A DNA stretch of 64,000 bases from Chrysogorgia sp. JL179-B06 (taxonomy: Eukaryota > Cnidaria > Anthozoa > Scleralcyonacea > Chrysogorgiidae): contig JAYKKM010000264.1 of the NCBI GenBank assembly GCA_035772405.1, forward strand, positions 1,091,001-1,155,000, read 5' to 3'. The position numbers were made by a program, and so were the translations under genes. This document shows, one piece after another, positions 19,332 through 30,865 of this stretch. A model generated the notes under the pieces. That model did not search any database and was not told the origin of the DNA. It saw only the letters and a list, made by a program, of their open reading frames with translations. How positions within the stretch are numbered: the first letter of the stretch is position 1; each line of letters starts with the position of its first letter.

Positions 19332-20442
19332 TTTTTTTTAAAAACTTGTAATTCAGCACGATAAAAAATTCCTTTAATTTCTTCACGTTGTTCGTCTTCT
19401 AATTGATATGTAACAGGGTCGGTGATAAATACTTTTTTAATAAAAAATATCTCATTAGTCCATCGTCGATGACTATTTGTTCAAAAATATTATTTTTTAC
19501 TCTCACAATACGTACACGAGTTCCTTCTTGTATCAGATCTTGAGTGGGAATAGGATAATTTAAATGATCACGTACTATTTAATTTTTTACTTTACGTATT
19601 TTTCCTTTTTTTTCTTCACGATAAATTTCAAAAGGTGTTGCACCATCTAATGCTTTATGTGGGGAATTATTATAACGATTAACAATAAGGGGTAAATACT
19701 GAATATATTCAAATTCTCCAGTCATTGTTAAAACACGACGAACCATAGTTTTTAAAGTTCCAATTACACGTTCCACATGGGATGCTTTTATTTCTCTATT
19801 ATACGTATGAAATACTTCAAAATTATACTTTTTACTTAATTTCGTACGTATATCTTGAAATTCTGTTCCTTCATCACTTTGAATTTTAAGAGGAGCTATT
19901 CCTTCTTCAATAAGAATACTTTCAAATTTATTTTTAACATTATTAGACGTTTTCTTTTTTATTAATTTTACCCAACAAAATCTTGAAAAAATAATCAATA
20001 CCCACCAACCAATAACGATATTGATTATTATATCGGGCTAAATCTTTTATTTTCAGCTAAATCAATTTCCCATTGTTCATTATTTTTATTAACAGAATAT
20101 TTCAAACGTCTATATATTTTTTTACTACTACTATGTAATCTATAATTAGAATAATCCTCATCAGTTAATGTCTCTCCTTTTAATAATCTTGAAGCTTTTT
20201 CACACTAACCAATAACGATATTGATTATTAAATCGGGCTAAATCTTTATTTTCAGCTAAATCAATTTCCCATTGTTCATTATTTTTATTAACAGAATATT
20301 TCAAACGTCTATATATTTTTTTACTACTACTATGTAATCTATAATTAGAATAATCCTCATCAGTTAATGTCTCTCCTTTTAATAATCTTGAAACTTTTTC
20401 AATAAAGTCAGCAGAAAATTTATTTTTTTTCTTTTTATTCAT
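19328..20442 (-). pseudogene. INT: Polinton retroviral-type integrase (DDE), broken by a 200-bp duplication
   Basis: The first 80 codons carry a basic helical N-terminus and WEIDLAENKDLA with the first catalytic Asp. After a duplicated 200-bp block the core continues with FSRFCWVKL, SDEGTEFQD (second Asp) and REIKASHVER (catalytic Glu), then a chromodomain/SH3-like C-terminus ending in EEIKGIFYRAELQVF. A second shift occurs near 19480-19570. The protein would insert the element and make the target duplication. Its stop (TGA) shares bases with the minor capsid ATG. Confidence 0.88.
20007..20401. repeat. 200-bp tandem duplication inside the integrase gene
   Basis: 20007-20206 and 20207-20401 are almost identical, both starting AACCAATAACGATATTGATT. 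They differ by a few bases, including an extra T in the first copy. The unit is not a multiple of three, so it breaks the integrase frame. Confidence 0.95.
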
Positions 20443-20444
20443 TT

Positions 20445-20931
20445 CTAAAATAAAGAAATAAAATAAGTATAATATTCTTCAAGTTCATCAACGAGTTCTT
20501 TATCGCGTAATATCCCCATAAAATCTACTTCTATATTTTTACACGCTAACTCTTTATTTATAGTATTACCGTATAAACATAATGTATCTTGTATATTTTT
20601 ACAACATCTAAAACGATAATAAAAAATTTCTGAAATTACTGTTGGACTCATCATCATCACTTTCTACTTTTATTTTCTTAATCTTTTCGTTGTCGTCGTC
20701 AACATTGAGTGTGATAAGGGGTTTCTTTTTCTTCAATACTCGTTTTTTGACTGTGGTAGGTGGGGATTTATGGCCTGTCGCATGATTATACTTTCTTAGG
20801 GCAATAATATATTCATCCAAGGAATCTTTCTTTTTAATATGAAAACTACCGCAGTCATCAGACCATACGATTTCACTAGACGTTGCGTTGTTATTGCTGG
20901 TTGTTGGTGTTGGATCATCGTCAAATTCCAT
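20445..20931 (-). pseudogene. Acidic Polinton protein upstream of integrase, frameshifted
   Basis: ATG 20931 starts MEFDDDPTPTTSNNN, then a W-x-D-D-C-G-S-F segment and a KKRVLKKKKPLITL basic patch. The frame stops at 20608, while an overlapping frame continues with CKNIQDTLCLYGNTINKEL to a stop at 20445. One shift near 20620-20650 is inferred. It ends two bases before the integrase ATG, so it is the first gene of the minus-strand train. Family not recognised. Confidence 0.5.
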
Positions 20932-21600
20932 TGCATCGGATAAGATAAACTAAATTAATCAAAATTTGTTTCTTGCATAAAAATGCAGTTCAATATGAAC
21001 ACAAAAAGTTGGCATTATGACAGTTGATAAACTAAGTTAATCAGAATTTGTTTTTTTGACATTATAACAGTTGATAAATTTGTATAAAAATGCAAGTTCA
21101 AATAATAATATATCTCAACAGCTGTGTTACCAATATACACCTAAAATAGAAGGTAAATCTTATTAACAAACAAATAATTTGATAATTGTGATATTGATAC
21201 CATGACGAGTACACTTTACTTATACCAATTGTGGAAGGTTAAGCATATTATAAACAATGACAATTTATCTCCTTAAAATTTAATAGCGAGTTAAATTCTA
21301 GTTGCCTTACCTTGACAAGAGTCAAAGTTAAAATTCGCAAGCACAACCAGGCTAAAGTACAGCTGCCAGAAGTTCATCACTAAAGCAGAACACGTTATAT
21401 GACGTTTGACGAATGAAGCTCTCTTCACAAAGTATGATGGCCCTCGTAGCTAAAGACATTTTATTTTGTTTCCGTTGGCGAGTTCCGAACATTTGAACAT
21501 TTGATAGTTTACACATCCGGCGATTATACGAACATCTACGAGTTACGTCATAAAACGTCATAAATCTGTGGAAAAACATCCTTAAAACATCCATGATCGT
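20932..21600. other. Gene-free promoter-side region of the minus-strand train
   Basis: No supported gene. A repeated phrase (AACTAARTTAATCARAATTTG) occurs at about 20946 and 21028, a direct repeat with ~82-bp spacing. The region lies between the first minus-strand gene and the nested transposon and should hold the promoter of the train. It is less AT-rich from 21350 on. Confidence 0.4.
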
Positions 21601-21609
21601 AATTTAAAG

Positions 21610-23081
21610 CAATCTCGTACCCAGAGCCTGCGATCCCCCTGTCCTGCGGATGGGAAACGGAGGCTCTGGGGAACTCCGATGAAACTCGTCATTTGATTGG
21701 TTGATACTGAGCTCTCGCACCAGTTTCTTTAGGAACTAATTGCTCGAGCGAAGTTTTGCATTTTCGAATCGCGGTTTAAAAATAAACAGTTATATTTTTC
21801 AGAACTATGGCTGGTAAAGATTTATTCGATACACCTGCAACACATAATTATACACGACAGACTCAAATTACAATTGAACACATGACATAAGTTAAAACTT
21901 AAAACTATTATTAATATTATTCTCGCTTCGTCGCCAAACAAACATCCATCGTCTGACTCGTCTCGTAATTCTTCGCAGTTTCGCCTCAGAACTTTAAAAT
22001 TATATGAGAGACTACAAGGTCGATGTAGTTTAGCCAAATTTCTTGACAGAAAGTACAATTCCTTACATTTTAATGTGTTCTGTGTAACCTGAGCCTACCT
22101 GAGCGGCTGAGCCGATCACTGCCGACGGCTGGTATAACTCTTCCACGGACGTTGAGGGAGGCCGAGTCAGCGATGTATCAGCGGTTTCGCATAAAAAGTT
22201 CTTGAAAACAAAATCAGATACTCTAGGAGGAGAATATTTCTTGCCAATATGGCATAGATTTAAAAAAATATAAATTGCCGTATAACTACAAATTTAGTAC
22301 GATAACTGGAACTATAAAGGATCGTTGATGAAGTTTAGACTTACATATGATAACCCAGCCGTCCCTCGTGTTGTAAGCCACAAATTACTGGACTTGTTAA
22401 GGCATTGTAAGCAATAAATTATTGGTTTGTAACCGACTCCAAAACAACAAAGATCCTAACCCTAACACCCCTCCTAACGACTTTTCTAATCCTAACCCCC
22501 GCCTAAAGACACTACCAACTGATACCCCACCCACGTTTCCCACAATTGGAGTCCTTAGTAAATAAGCGGGGGTTAGGGTTATAAATCTTGTGAGGAGGGG
22601 GTTAGGATCTTTGTTGTTTTGGGGTCGGTTATACAATCCAATAATTTAGTGCTTACAATGCCTAAACAAGTTTAATAATTTGGGGCTTATAACGTGAGGA
22701 ACGGCTGTCCTTGTGGAGTATCTGTTGAACATTTTTATGTGAAACCGCTGATATATCGCTGACTCGGCCTCCCTCAACGTCCGTGGAAGAGTTATACCCG
22801 CCGACGGCGACGCGGACATATAAAACACTCTCTGATTTAGCGAAAAGCTAAGATAGACCATTTGTATCGCAACGCTTTGCCAAGAGCTTTGTAAAACATA
22901 CTGGGCCATTTTTTATCGGTAAACAAATATTTTTCCTGGTCTTCGAACAAGCTAAACATCGTCGATGACAGTAGCAAATTATAGAGAACTGGGAACCAGA
23001 GGACTGGGAACAAAAACCCAAATTTGGGGACTTTTTCATCGGAGTTCCCCAGAAGGAACGCAGGCTCTGGGAACGAGATTG
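21610..23081. mobile_element. Foldback-type non-autonomous DNA transposon with 9-bp TSD
   Basis: Ends are CAATCTCGTACCCAGAGCC and its near-perfect inverted match at 23059-23081, flanked by AATTTAAAG at 21601-21609 and 23082-23090. Inside, large inverted arms pair 22110-22207 with 22734-22816 and 22340-22520 with 22590-22725, so the centre folds into a long hairpin around 22550. No transposase frame. A 9-bp target duplication would suit Mutator-like or Merlin-like elements. It is inserted in the Polinton and therefore younger. Confidence 0.88.
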
Positions 23082-23090
23082 AATTTAAAG

Positions 23091-23973
23091 TCAATCGACT
23101 ATACATAGTTCCGCGAAGAGGTCTGGGCACGAGATACAGCAACCCAAGTCAAGATTAGTGTGCTGCTTCCTACGGCAGCAACTAAATTCCTTATCATACA
23201 AAGCCAGTACAGATCGTTCATTAACCTCATCTTCTAATTTACGAAACAAACATGCAGCAAATAAAAGACATTCAAACAAACTACAATGATACAATAAACA
23301 TGTTGGTTCGCTAGTATGATACCAACAATTTCTTGGTTTAAGATTACAAAACGGAAGTAAATGATCGTACTTCTCAATTCCAAAATATTCAAGATTAACA
23401 CAATATAAAATAGTTTTTTCTTGAAGTGTTTTAACTAAAGAAGATTCTTTATCACCACCTTTATACCCGATAATAACATTCGGGGAAAAAACATTACGAA
23501 ATAAAAAACTTAATCTATTTATAAGTTCACTTTGACTAAAATAATCTCTTGATTGTTTTTCAGATAAATAGTCTAAACCATGACATCGATATTGATAGTA
23601 GATGGTAGAACGTTCCCTTCGAGTTAGTTCTTTGTAGGGTTTTAACTTGACATCATAACAATGATAAATAAAATACTTCTTCGTTTGAAGTTCGAGAAGA
23701 GTTACTTCACGATAACTGGGTCTCTCCCTTAAACTTGTAACATTCACAATCCATTATATGAGTGATATGGGATAAAAATTTTTTTTGTCTTTCTTGGTAT
23801 ATTTCTTCTTTACATTTGTTTAATGCACAATTATATTTATCCATATACAACTCCTCGATACTCTCTTCAGATTTTTTCTGTTGATTATCAGTTGTCTTTA
23901 ACGGGATGTAGTCATCTGCGTCTTTAATTTCTGTTTCGCTGTTCACGTTCTTCTTCTCAAATATTTTTGCCAT
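23091..23973 (-). pseudogene. TIR-encoded exonuclease-like protein, right copy, frameshifted
   Basis: Inverted copy of the left-TIR gene. The start MAKIFEKK at 23973 is kept, but a shift near 23735-23745 ends the first frame; the rest continues open from 23747 to 23091 without the stop seen in the left copy. Beyond the TIR boundary at 23180 the frame reads about 30 unrelated residues. Residues DCECY, HGLD, YKGGDKES and HCSLFECLLFAA are present. The copies differ by substitutions as well as lesions, so they have drifted apart without recent correction. Confidence 0.7.
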
Positions 23974-24275
23974 TCTCTCTCTCTTGTACTCAGACGGATA
24001 TTAATTATTTTCGAACCTACATCAGGTTTTATAATAGCATCCTGTGTTACTATGCGTTACTGTGGGGTAGGATGGTTTGACCAATCAGAGCTCGTTCATT
24101 AAAGCTTTCATGTCATACAGATGATTTGTGATACTCATGAACAATGATTGTGTATTGTGGGAATTAGCCATAATTAGCGATTTCTTCTAAACAAATACTC
24201 TGGGATTAGTTGACCATATGGTGTGTTGTGGGATTAAAGACACAAATCCCTAATTTTGTTCTAAAACACACACAC
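23180..24275 (-). repeat. Right terminal inverted repeat of the Polinton
   Basis: Inverted copy of 4411-5517. The outer end CTAAAACACACACAC mirrors the left end. It keeps the TATA box (TTTTATA at 24027-24033 on the plus strand). The flank after 24275 does not repeat the six bases before 4411. Confidence 0.95.
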
Positions 24276-24518
24276 GTCAAATCAGTTGATATATTAAATA
24301 TTCTTTGTTTACTTATAATCCTTTCCGCGGTGAGCGCTCTTTAACAATGAATACGACGAGTCATCATGCTCTATTTTTGTCAACCAGACTATATTACGCG
24401 ATCATGAGTTCGCTCACGATCATGAGTTCGCTCACTATCTTTGAGCAAAACAATAATTAAGGCGAAACGACTTTGAGTTGGGGGCGCAACGACTGCAGGG
24501 GGCGAAATTACTATAGGG
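24276..24518. other. Right flank of the Polinton
   Basis: No gene. The first ~28 bases match, in inverted orientation, part of the diverged Polinton end at 27114-27141. The motif GATCATGAGTTCGCTCAC is repeated near 24402 and 24420. Confidence 0.5.
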
Positions 24519-25812
24519 GCTTTAATCGCTAATACGCATTTTCTCATATAACATCTGATCTTCACATTTTAAGTAGACGAAACCTACAGCGTTCGATTCG
24601 CCAGATTCAAGTGATCCTTTCGATATAGAATTGATTTAAATCGGACAAAAATACAACATTTCATGACTAATATTACGGAGTTTCACGGGATAAATGTGCT
24701 ATTTTTTTCTAATATCTGTTCGATTGAAGGTCTTCCTGTGTCAACATTTATATAACAAACAACGGCAAGGTATACGAAACATATCTGTTACGAAATTACA
24801 TCGGTTTAATGGACATAAAAGCATTAAATCATCGGGTAAAGAACGAATAGATCTTGAAGCCATGTCCTTTCATTTTAGAGACGAGTCTCGGCTTTAATCG
24901 CTAATACGCATTTTCTCATATAACATCTGATCTTCACATTTTAAGTAGACGAAACCTACAGCGTTCGATTCGTCAGATTCAAGCGATCATTTCGATATAG
25001 AATTGATTTAAATCGGACAAAAACACAACATTTCATGATTAATATTACGGAGTTTCACGGGATAAATGTGCTATTTTTTTCTAATATCTGTTCGATTGAA
25101 GGTCTTCGTGTGTCAACATTTATATAACAAACAACGGCAAGGTATACGAAACATATCTGTTACGAAATTACATCGGTTTAATGGACATAAAAGCATTAAA
25201 TCATCGGGTAAACAACGAATAGATCTTGAAGCCATGTTCTTTCATTTTAGAGACGAGTCTCGGCTTTAATCGCTAATACGCATTTTCACATATAACATCT
25301 GATCTTCACATTTTAAGTAGACGTAACCTACAGCGTTCGATTCGTCAGATTCAAGTGATCATTTCGATATAGAATTGATTTAAATCGGACAAAAATACAA
25401 CATTTCATGATTAATATTACGGAGTTTCACGGGATAAATGTGCTATTTTTTTCTAATATCTGTTCGATTGAAGGTCTTCGTGTGTCAACATTTATATAAC
25501 AAACAACGGCAAGGTATACGAAACATATCTGTTACGAAATTACATCGGTTTAATGGACATAAAAGCATTAAATCATCGGGTAAACAACGAATAGATCTTG
25601 AAGCCATGTTCTTTGATTTTAGAGACGAGTCTAGGCTTTAATCGCTAATACGCATTTTCTCATATAACATCTGATCTTCACATTTTAAGTAGACGAAACC
25701 TACGGCGTTCGATTCGCCAGATTCAAGTGATCATTTCGATATAGAATTTATTTAAATCGGACAAAAACACAACATTTCATGATTAATATTAGGAGTTTCA
25801 CGGGATAAATGT
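24519..25812. repeat. 372-bp satellite, about 3.5 copies
   Basis: Units begin near 24519, 24891, 25263 and 25635 with CTTTAATCGCTAATACGC; the last is truncated after GGGATAAATG. Copies are very similar. The period is divisible by three, so each full unit keeps the same 67-codon frame starting MCYFFLISVRLK; stops between units prevent one long frame. No evidence of expression. Confidence 0.95.
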
Positions 25813-25869
25813 CAACACAGTATAATAATATTTCCCTGTCCTTCGGCTGTCCTTTCCGTCTTCATGATT

Positions 25870-26215
25870 GATCTCTCATCTGTGTTTCTCTCATCTTGGA
25901 GAGAATCTTTGCAATGGTTTGCGGGTTTACAGGTGTCGGTAAACTTTTCCAACAGCGATTCATTGCCAATAAAACGAAAGTCCGAACTCGCTTCAATTCG
26001 CTTGCATGCCTTGACAACGACTATATCAGTCATGTTGTCATGTTGACGTTTCGTCCACGGTTTGCCAGTTCTTTCTTTAATCTCTCATCTGTGTTTCTCT
26101 CAGTCACCAGTTATCTTGGAGAGAATCTTTGCATTAATTTGCGGGTTTACAGGTCTCGCAAATGCTTTTTAGACTGCGATTCATTGACAATAAAACCTGC
26201 CGATACCCCCAAATC
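25870..26215. repeat. Two diverged ~200-bp direct repeats
   Basis: CTCATCTGTGTTTCTCTCA, GGAGAGAATCTTTGCA, TTTGCGGGTTTACAGGT and GCGATTCATTG occur in the same order from 25877 and from 26084. The second copy has a short insertion after TCTCTCA. Confidence 0.85.
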
Positions 26216-27049
26216 ACATATAAAAAGGAGTAACCTGATTGGTTGAATGATAAATAGAGTAAATATCTTTTAAACTTTTGTTTATTAATAATCCTTTCCA
26301 TAAAAAATATCTAAAGCTTGCTAGGGATCTCGTTATTAAACATTTATCGGTACGTTGTTGGGAAAGAAATAAAAGCATATGTTAGGAGTAATATTTTTTT
26401 AGAACACTTTAAAAATGGCAACAGGTACTAAGGAAAATCCTCTATTTTGACAACGGTGATCCCGCATTTCCCGTTCGTTAGTTAGATTTGAAATATGATC
26501 GCTCGACCGCTATTAGTCAGCCGCAAATATTACAAACGTGAAGTTCGATTTGGTAAACGTGTCGCTTGAATGGAAAATTTATAGTCGCGAGGCTTGCTCG
26601 TTTCAAGTAAATGTTGTTCGAATTAGATGTATGGCGTTCAAATGGTCATATTGAATTTTGACATTATAAACGCCCCATATGATTACCGTATATGTTATTT
26701 TAATATTACAAAGGCTAAGCTATATGATCGCCTTTATACGTGGTTTATATTCTACATTCTATTTATTTGATCCTCCATGCTATAGAAAATTTCTAGCATC
26801 ATCCTGAACACTTCTACAGGCAACCTCGTAGTATTATGAATATAATTACACGTTCTTAATCCATAGTTACCGACGCTTATTCGCCAACAAAATTGTTATC
26901 GGGAATATTAAAATATATACTAAATTGTTTCACTAAATTGTGAAAAACATAAAATAGAGTATGAAAAAAGAATATAAAGCATAAAATAGCTATAAATGTG
27001 CTTAAATAAGCTTAAATAAGTGTAAAAATCTTAAATCTCTCCCCACCCC
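26216..27049. other. AT-rich stretch without a recognisable gene
   Basis: No coding frame of note, no clear repeat. The last part, near 26985-27030, is rich in AAGCTTAAATAAG-like words. Confidence 0.5.
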
Positions 27050-27300
27050 CCTTGTAACTACGGGTTCTAATTATTAATTCGCGTCACTTGATCCAACCAA
27101 GATGGACAATTAACTAATCCCTCGAGTATTAATAAATCAACTGATTTGACATAATTAATACGCGTCGTTAATCCTAAGCACCATCTCATTGTTCACGGCT
27201 TGGATTGAACGAGATCTGATTGGTCAACCTAACGCTAACCCATTGAAATAGTAACGCATCCGTACTTATAAAAACAACCGTGTGAACAACGATCTCAAAC
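27050..27300 (+). mobile_element. Terminus of a second, diverged Polinton
   Basis: Aligns in order with the left TIR at 4425-4690: AACTAATCCC then GAGTATT, AATTA then CGCGTC, CATTGTTCA, GAACGA then TCTGATTGGTCAA, a TAACGCA-type word, and TTATAAAA before a start region. Sequence between these blocks is diverged, so it is a different family member or an old one. Only this end is seen; the body to the right is not recognisable. Confidence 0.6.
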
Positions 27301-27306
27301 TCTCAA

Positions 27307-27708
27307 GTGAAAACAAAGAAAGAAAAACTGGCGAGAACGAAACAGACCCACAGAAGATGGAAACCCAAACAACACCAACACCAACAAGCGAGGATGAGTT
27401 GTACCGAATTCCATGAGTATCGAGTTGAGGAAGAAGGAAAAGATGAAGAACAGAGGGAAAGAAGATTGAGGAAAAGAAGACTACCGACAGAGCAGAACGA
27501 GAAGAGCAGAACGAGAAGAGAAGACTACCGACCGTCCCCTCCAAAGAGAACCCTGCGCAACGAGATGTTAAATAGACGAGGCATTATAATCCTTTAGCGA
27601 TGATGATGAAGATGATGATGAAGATGATGAAGACAAGGGCGTCTTTAAAGTTTGGGGGTATACCGACACTAGGAAAACAATTTTATTTTTACGAATCTAT
27701 AGTAACAG
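27307..27708 (+). pseudogene. Possible gene remnant downstream of the second Polinton end
   Basis: Located where the TIR gene would begin. A short frame from ATG 27357 (METQTTPTPTSEDELYRIP) stops after 19 codons; an overlapping frame continues with a Glu/Arg/Lys-rich stretch (EEEGKDEEQRERR), and a GATGAA repeat encoding acidic residues follows at 27599-27640, leading to VFKVWGYTDTRKTILF. It may be the acidic N-terminus of a decayed TIR gene. Homology to the first Polinton's TIR gene is not demonstrable by eye. Confidence 0.3.
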
Positions 27709-28727
27709 TTTAGTTATAGAACGAACACGGTAAATCGTGACATTTTTTATGATAGAGAAACTATGACTTTTATTCATGTGCATGATAATATATAATCCAT
27801 GTTATTTTATTATTTGTTATAAACTTCCATGAGTCTTTTAAAAAAACTCATCAAACTTCTGCGTCCTGTGTGTTTTACTATAGCTAACTCTTTCCTCATA
27901 CGCTAACGAACAACCCTGGCGTAAAATAAGCAATTGATAGAATGAGGGATGACCTGATTGTTACTTTGGACCAGAGTCAATCTCATTCCAATCACAAATT
28001 CGACTACGGGTGAACGCGCGCCAATGCAGTTTAGTAATAAATACTACGGCACATTGGAAGGGTTCAGAGTCTTGTACCAAGTACAACTTACAAGCGAGCA
28101 ATACACACAACAGGAGCCAACTGAAAAATATTATCAAACCCGTCTTCTTATATACTCAATCATAATTCACAAACTCTTAACATTTTTGGGGGGTATATTT
28201 CTTCTAATTTTTTTAAAACACTTTACGGTATAAACCCAAAAACTTTTTCCAAGGTATATTACATCTAATTTTTTTGGGAGTTTCATCTAAAATTTTTTGA
28301 GAATACTTTTTTCGGGATATCATCTCTAAATACTTTTTGGAAGACTTCGCAAAAACACCAAATAATTTTTTGAGACATGGCATCTAAAAATATTTTGAGA
28401 TAATATCATTTTTAAAAATACCGTAACTAAGAAATATCAGTCATTCTGCCATAAGATGGCGTCAGGGTAAGAGCTCCGTGACGGAAATTTATATGATTAA
28501 TTCTATAATCAAATTTGTTTGATTATTTTTATTTCAAAAACATTACAACTCTTCAAATAAAAATAATATGAAGTTTTTTGGATGGCACGTGCACGTAAGT
28601 ATAAATCACATCGGGTGAGGTATGATGGTTGTGTATAATATAATTTTTTGTATTTCTTTTTCAAACAGGGTGTGTGTCAGTATATATATATATATCACAT
28701 TGAATTATGATCTGAATAAGTGCTGTC
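27709..28727. other. AT-rich stretch without a recognisable gene
   Basis: From 28190 to 28430 a degenerate phrase (CATCTAA, a T-run, then TTTGAGA or TTTGGGA) recurs about six times. A short TA run occurs at 28681-28695. The 91-codon frame at 27958 shows no recognised features. Confidence 0.45.
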
Positions 28728-28909
28728 GCGGATGCTATATGGGGTTGAAAGCAGTGATGAACCAGGAACAGGATGCTTAGTCGCAGAATTTCGTGTTCCG
28801 AATAATTGATGATCAGTATAATATACTGGTCATCAGTTGTTTGAAACACTAAAATCTGTTACTAAACATCCTGTTCCTGGTTCATCACTTCTCTCAACCC
28901 TATATAGCA
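28728..28909. mobile_element. Small foldback element, ~180 bp
   Basis: Arms of ~45 bp are inverted: GATGAACCAGGAACAGGATG near 28755 and CATCCTGTTCCTGGTTCATC near 28867, with outer parts ATATGGGGTTGA and TCAACCCTATATAG. The spacer is ~70 bp. No coding sequence. Target duplication not clear. Confidence 0.75.
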
Positions 28910-29264
28910 AAAGGCGTCAGTATTGCTTAACACTATTCACCTTGAATGACCTTCAATCTCTCTTGGTCGTAAAACTCAGGGACGACCAACACTAAAAACT
29001 GGTCGTACAACAACACGATCATAATGTGATATATATAATCTTGACCGCGACCACCTTATTTGAATATTTTTATACAAAAAACCTCTTGTATACGACCAGT
29101 TGCATATCCCCCCTGATTTGATTACTGGTCGCTCTTTACAGGGTGACCACACCTTAAAATACGACACCCTCCTGGAAATATGGGACTGGACTGTGCTCTG
29201 ATTGGTCAATTCAAATCATTCTTGATTCTGATTGGCTTAGAGCTCGGTCCATTCCCAAACACAT

Positions 29265-29266
<2 letters not shown>

Positions 29267-29310
<44 letters not shown>
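29267..29310. repeat. TA dinucleotide run
   Basis: About 22 TA units directly abutting the left arm of the Penelope-like fragment. Confidence 0.95.
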
Positions 29311-29314
<4 letters not shown>

Positions 29315-29914
29315 GTGTAAAAACAAACTTCGTCAGGCAAAATAAAAACACACTAAAAAGAATGTATTTCCAGACGTTTCGCCGGTTTAAGGCTTCTTCG
29401 GTGGACTAAAAAATATTTACAATGACTCCTCCATATATATGGCAAATTAGCATGTGAAAAATGTCGGGAATTCCCAAATGTTAAAAATAATGTTAAAATA
29501 TTAAAAATATGTTAAAATGACATAATTGCATAATTATTTAACTAAATGCTAAGAAATCTACCTACACAGCCGTTCATAATGTTCGTTGAGTGTTTCTTTA
29601 TTTCCAGCGCCTCAAAAATCTTACGCTCCCTTAGGTATCTAATATTATGGTGAATTAGTTTCCAAATGATATGGGAACCAACTTGGGGATTATTAACATC
29701 GTGGGATTTCAGGTGGGTGTAAACTGTCTGGCTTTTCATACGGAGGTGTTCTTTGATTGCCATATATATGGAGGAGTTATTGCCATATATATGGAGGAGT
29801 CATTGTAAATATTTTTTAGTCCACCGAAGAAGCCTTAAACCGGCGAAACGTCTGGAAATACATTCTTTTTAGTGTGTTTTTATTTTGCCTGACGAAGTTT
29901 GTTTTTACACTTTC
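29311..29914. mobile_element. Penelope-like element fragment with inverted flanking arms
   Basis: Arms of ~130 bp (29311-29443 and 29782-29914) are inverted copies. Both contain GCCTTAAACCGGCGAAACG-type sequence, the degenerate hammerhead-like motif linked with Penelope-like elements. Between them the minus strand encodes a piece of the C-terminal endonuclease protein. Penelope-like copies are often 5'-truncated and flanked by such repeats. Confidence 0.65.
29542..29763 (-). pseudogene. Penelope-like endonuclease fragment
   Basis: 73 codons. AIKEHL near the start, HDVNNPQVG and KIFEALEIKKHS match in style the C-terminal part of the GIY-YIG endonuclease region of Penelope-like proteins, where a strand is followed by an E-A-L-x-I helix. 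The GIY and YIG motifs themselves are not in this piece. Truncated at the 5' side. Confidence 0.5.
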
Positions 29915-29948
29915 ATTATATACCAGGCATGGCTTTCAATATTTATCC

Positions 29949-30865
<917 letters not shown>

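Larger units (their letters stand above)
4411..24275. mobile_element. Polinton/Maverick virus-like DNA transposon, 19.9 kb
   Basis: Inverted repeats of ~1.1 kb bound a block encoding the diagnostic Polinton set: protein-primed DNA polymerase B, retroviral-type integrase, FtsK/HerA-type ATPase, adenovirus-type protease, and major and minor capsid proteins. Length, TIRs and gene content fit Polintons, which are related to adintoviruses. Plus-strand genes lead toward 14.05 kb and minus-strand genes converge on 14.15 kb. The symmetrical match ends at 4411 and 24275 within a GT/CA run. Polintons normally leave 6-bp target duplications; none is evident here. ATPase and major capsid frames are intact, while polymerase, integrase, protease and minor capsid are broken, so this copy is probably not autonomous. 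A second transposon sits inside it at 21610-23081. Confidence 0.96.

Noticed and set aside
22440..22630. Telomere-like CCTAACCC and GGGTTAGG words
   Set aside because: Only a few copies, interrupted, and located symmetrically in the arms of the foldback element, so not an interstitial telomere array.
21352..23142. Several frames of 60-100 codons inside and beside the nested foldback element
   Set aside because: They overlap each other on inverted arms and show no domain; palindromic DNA commonly yields such mirrored frames.
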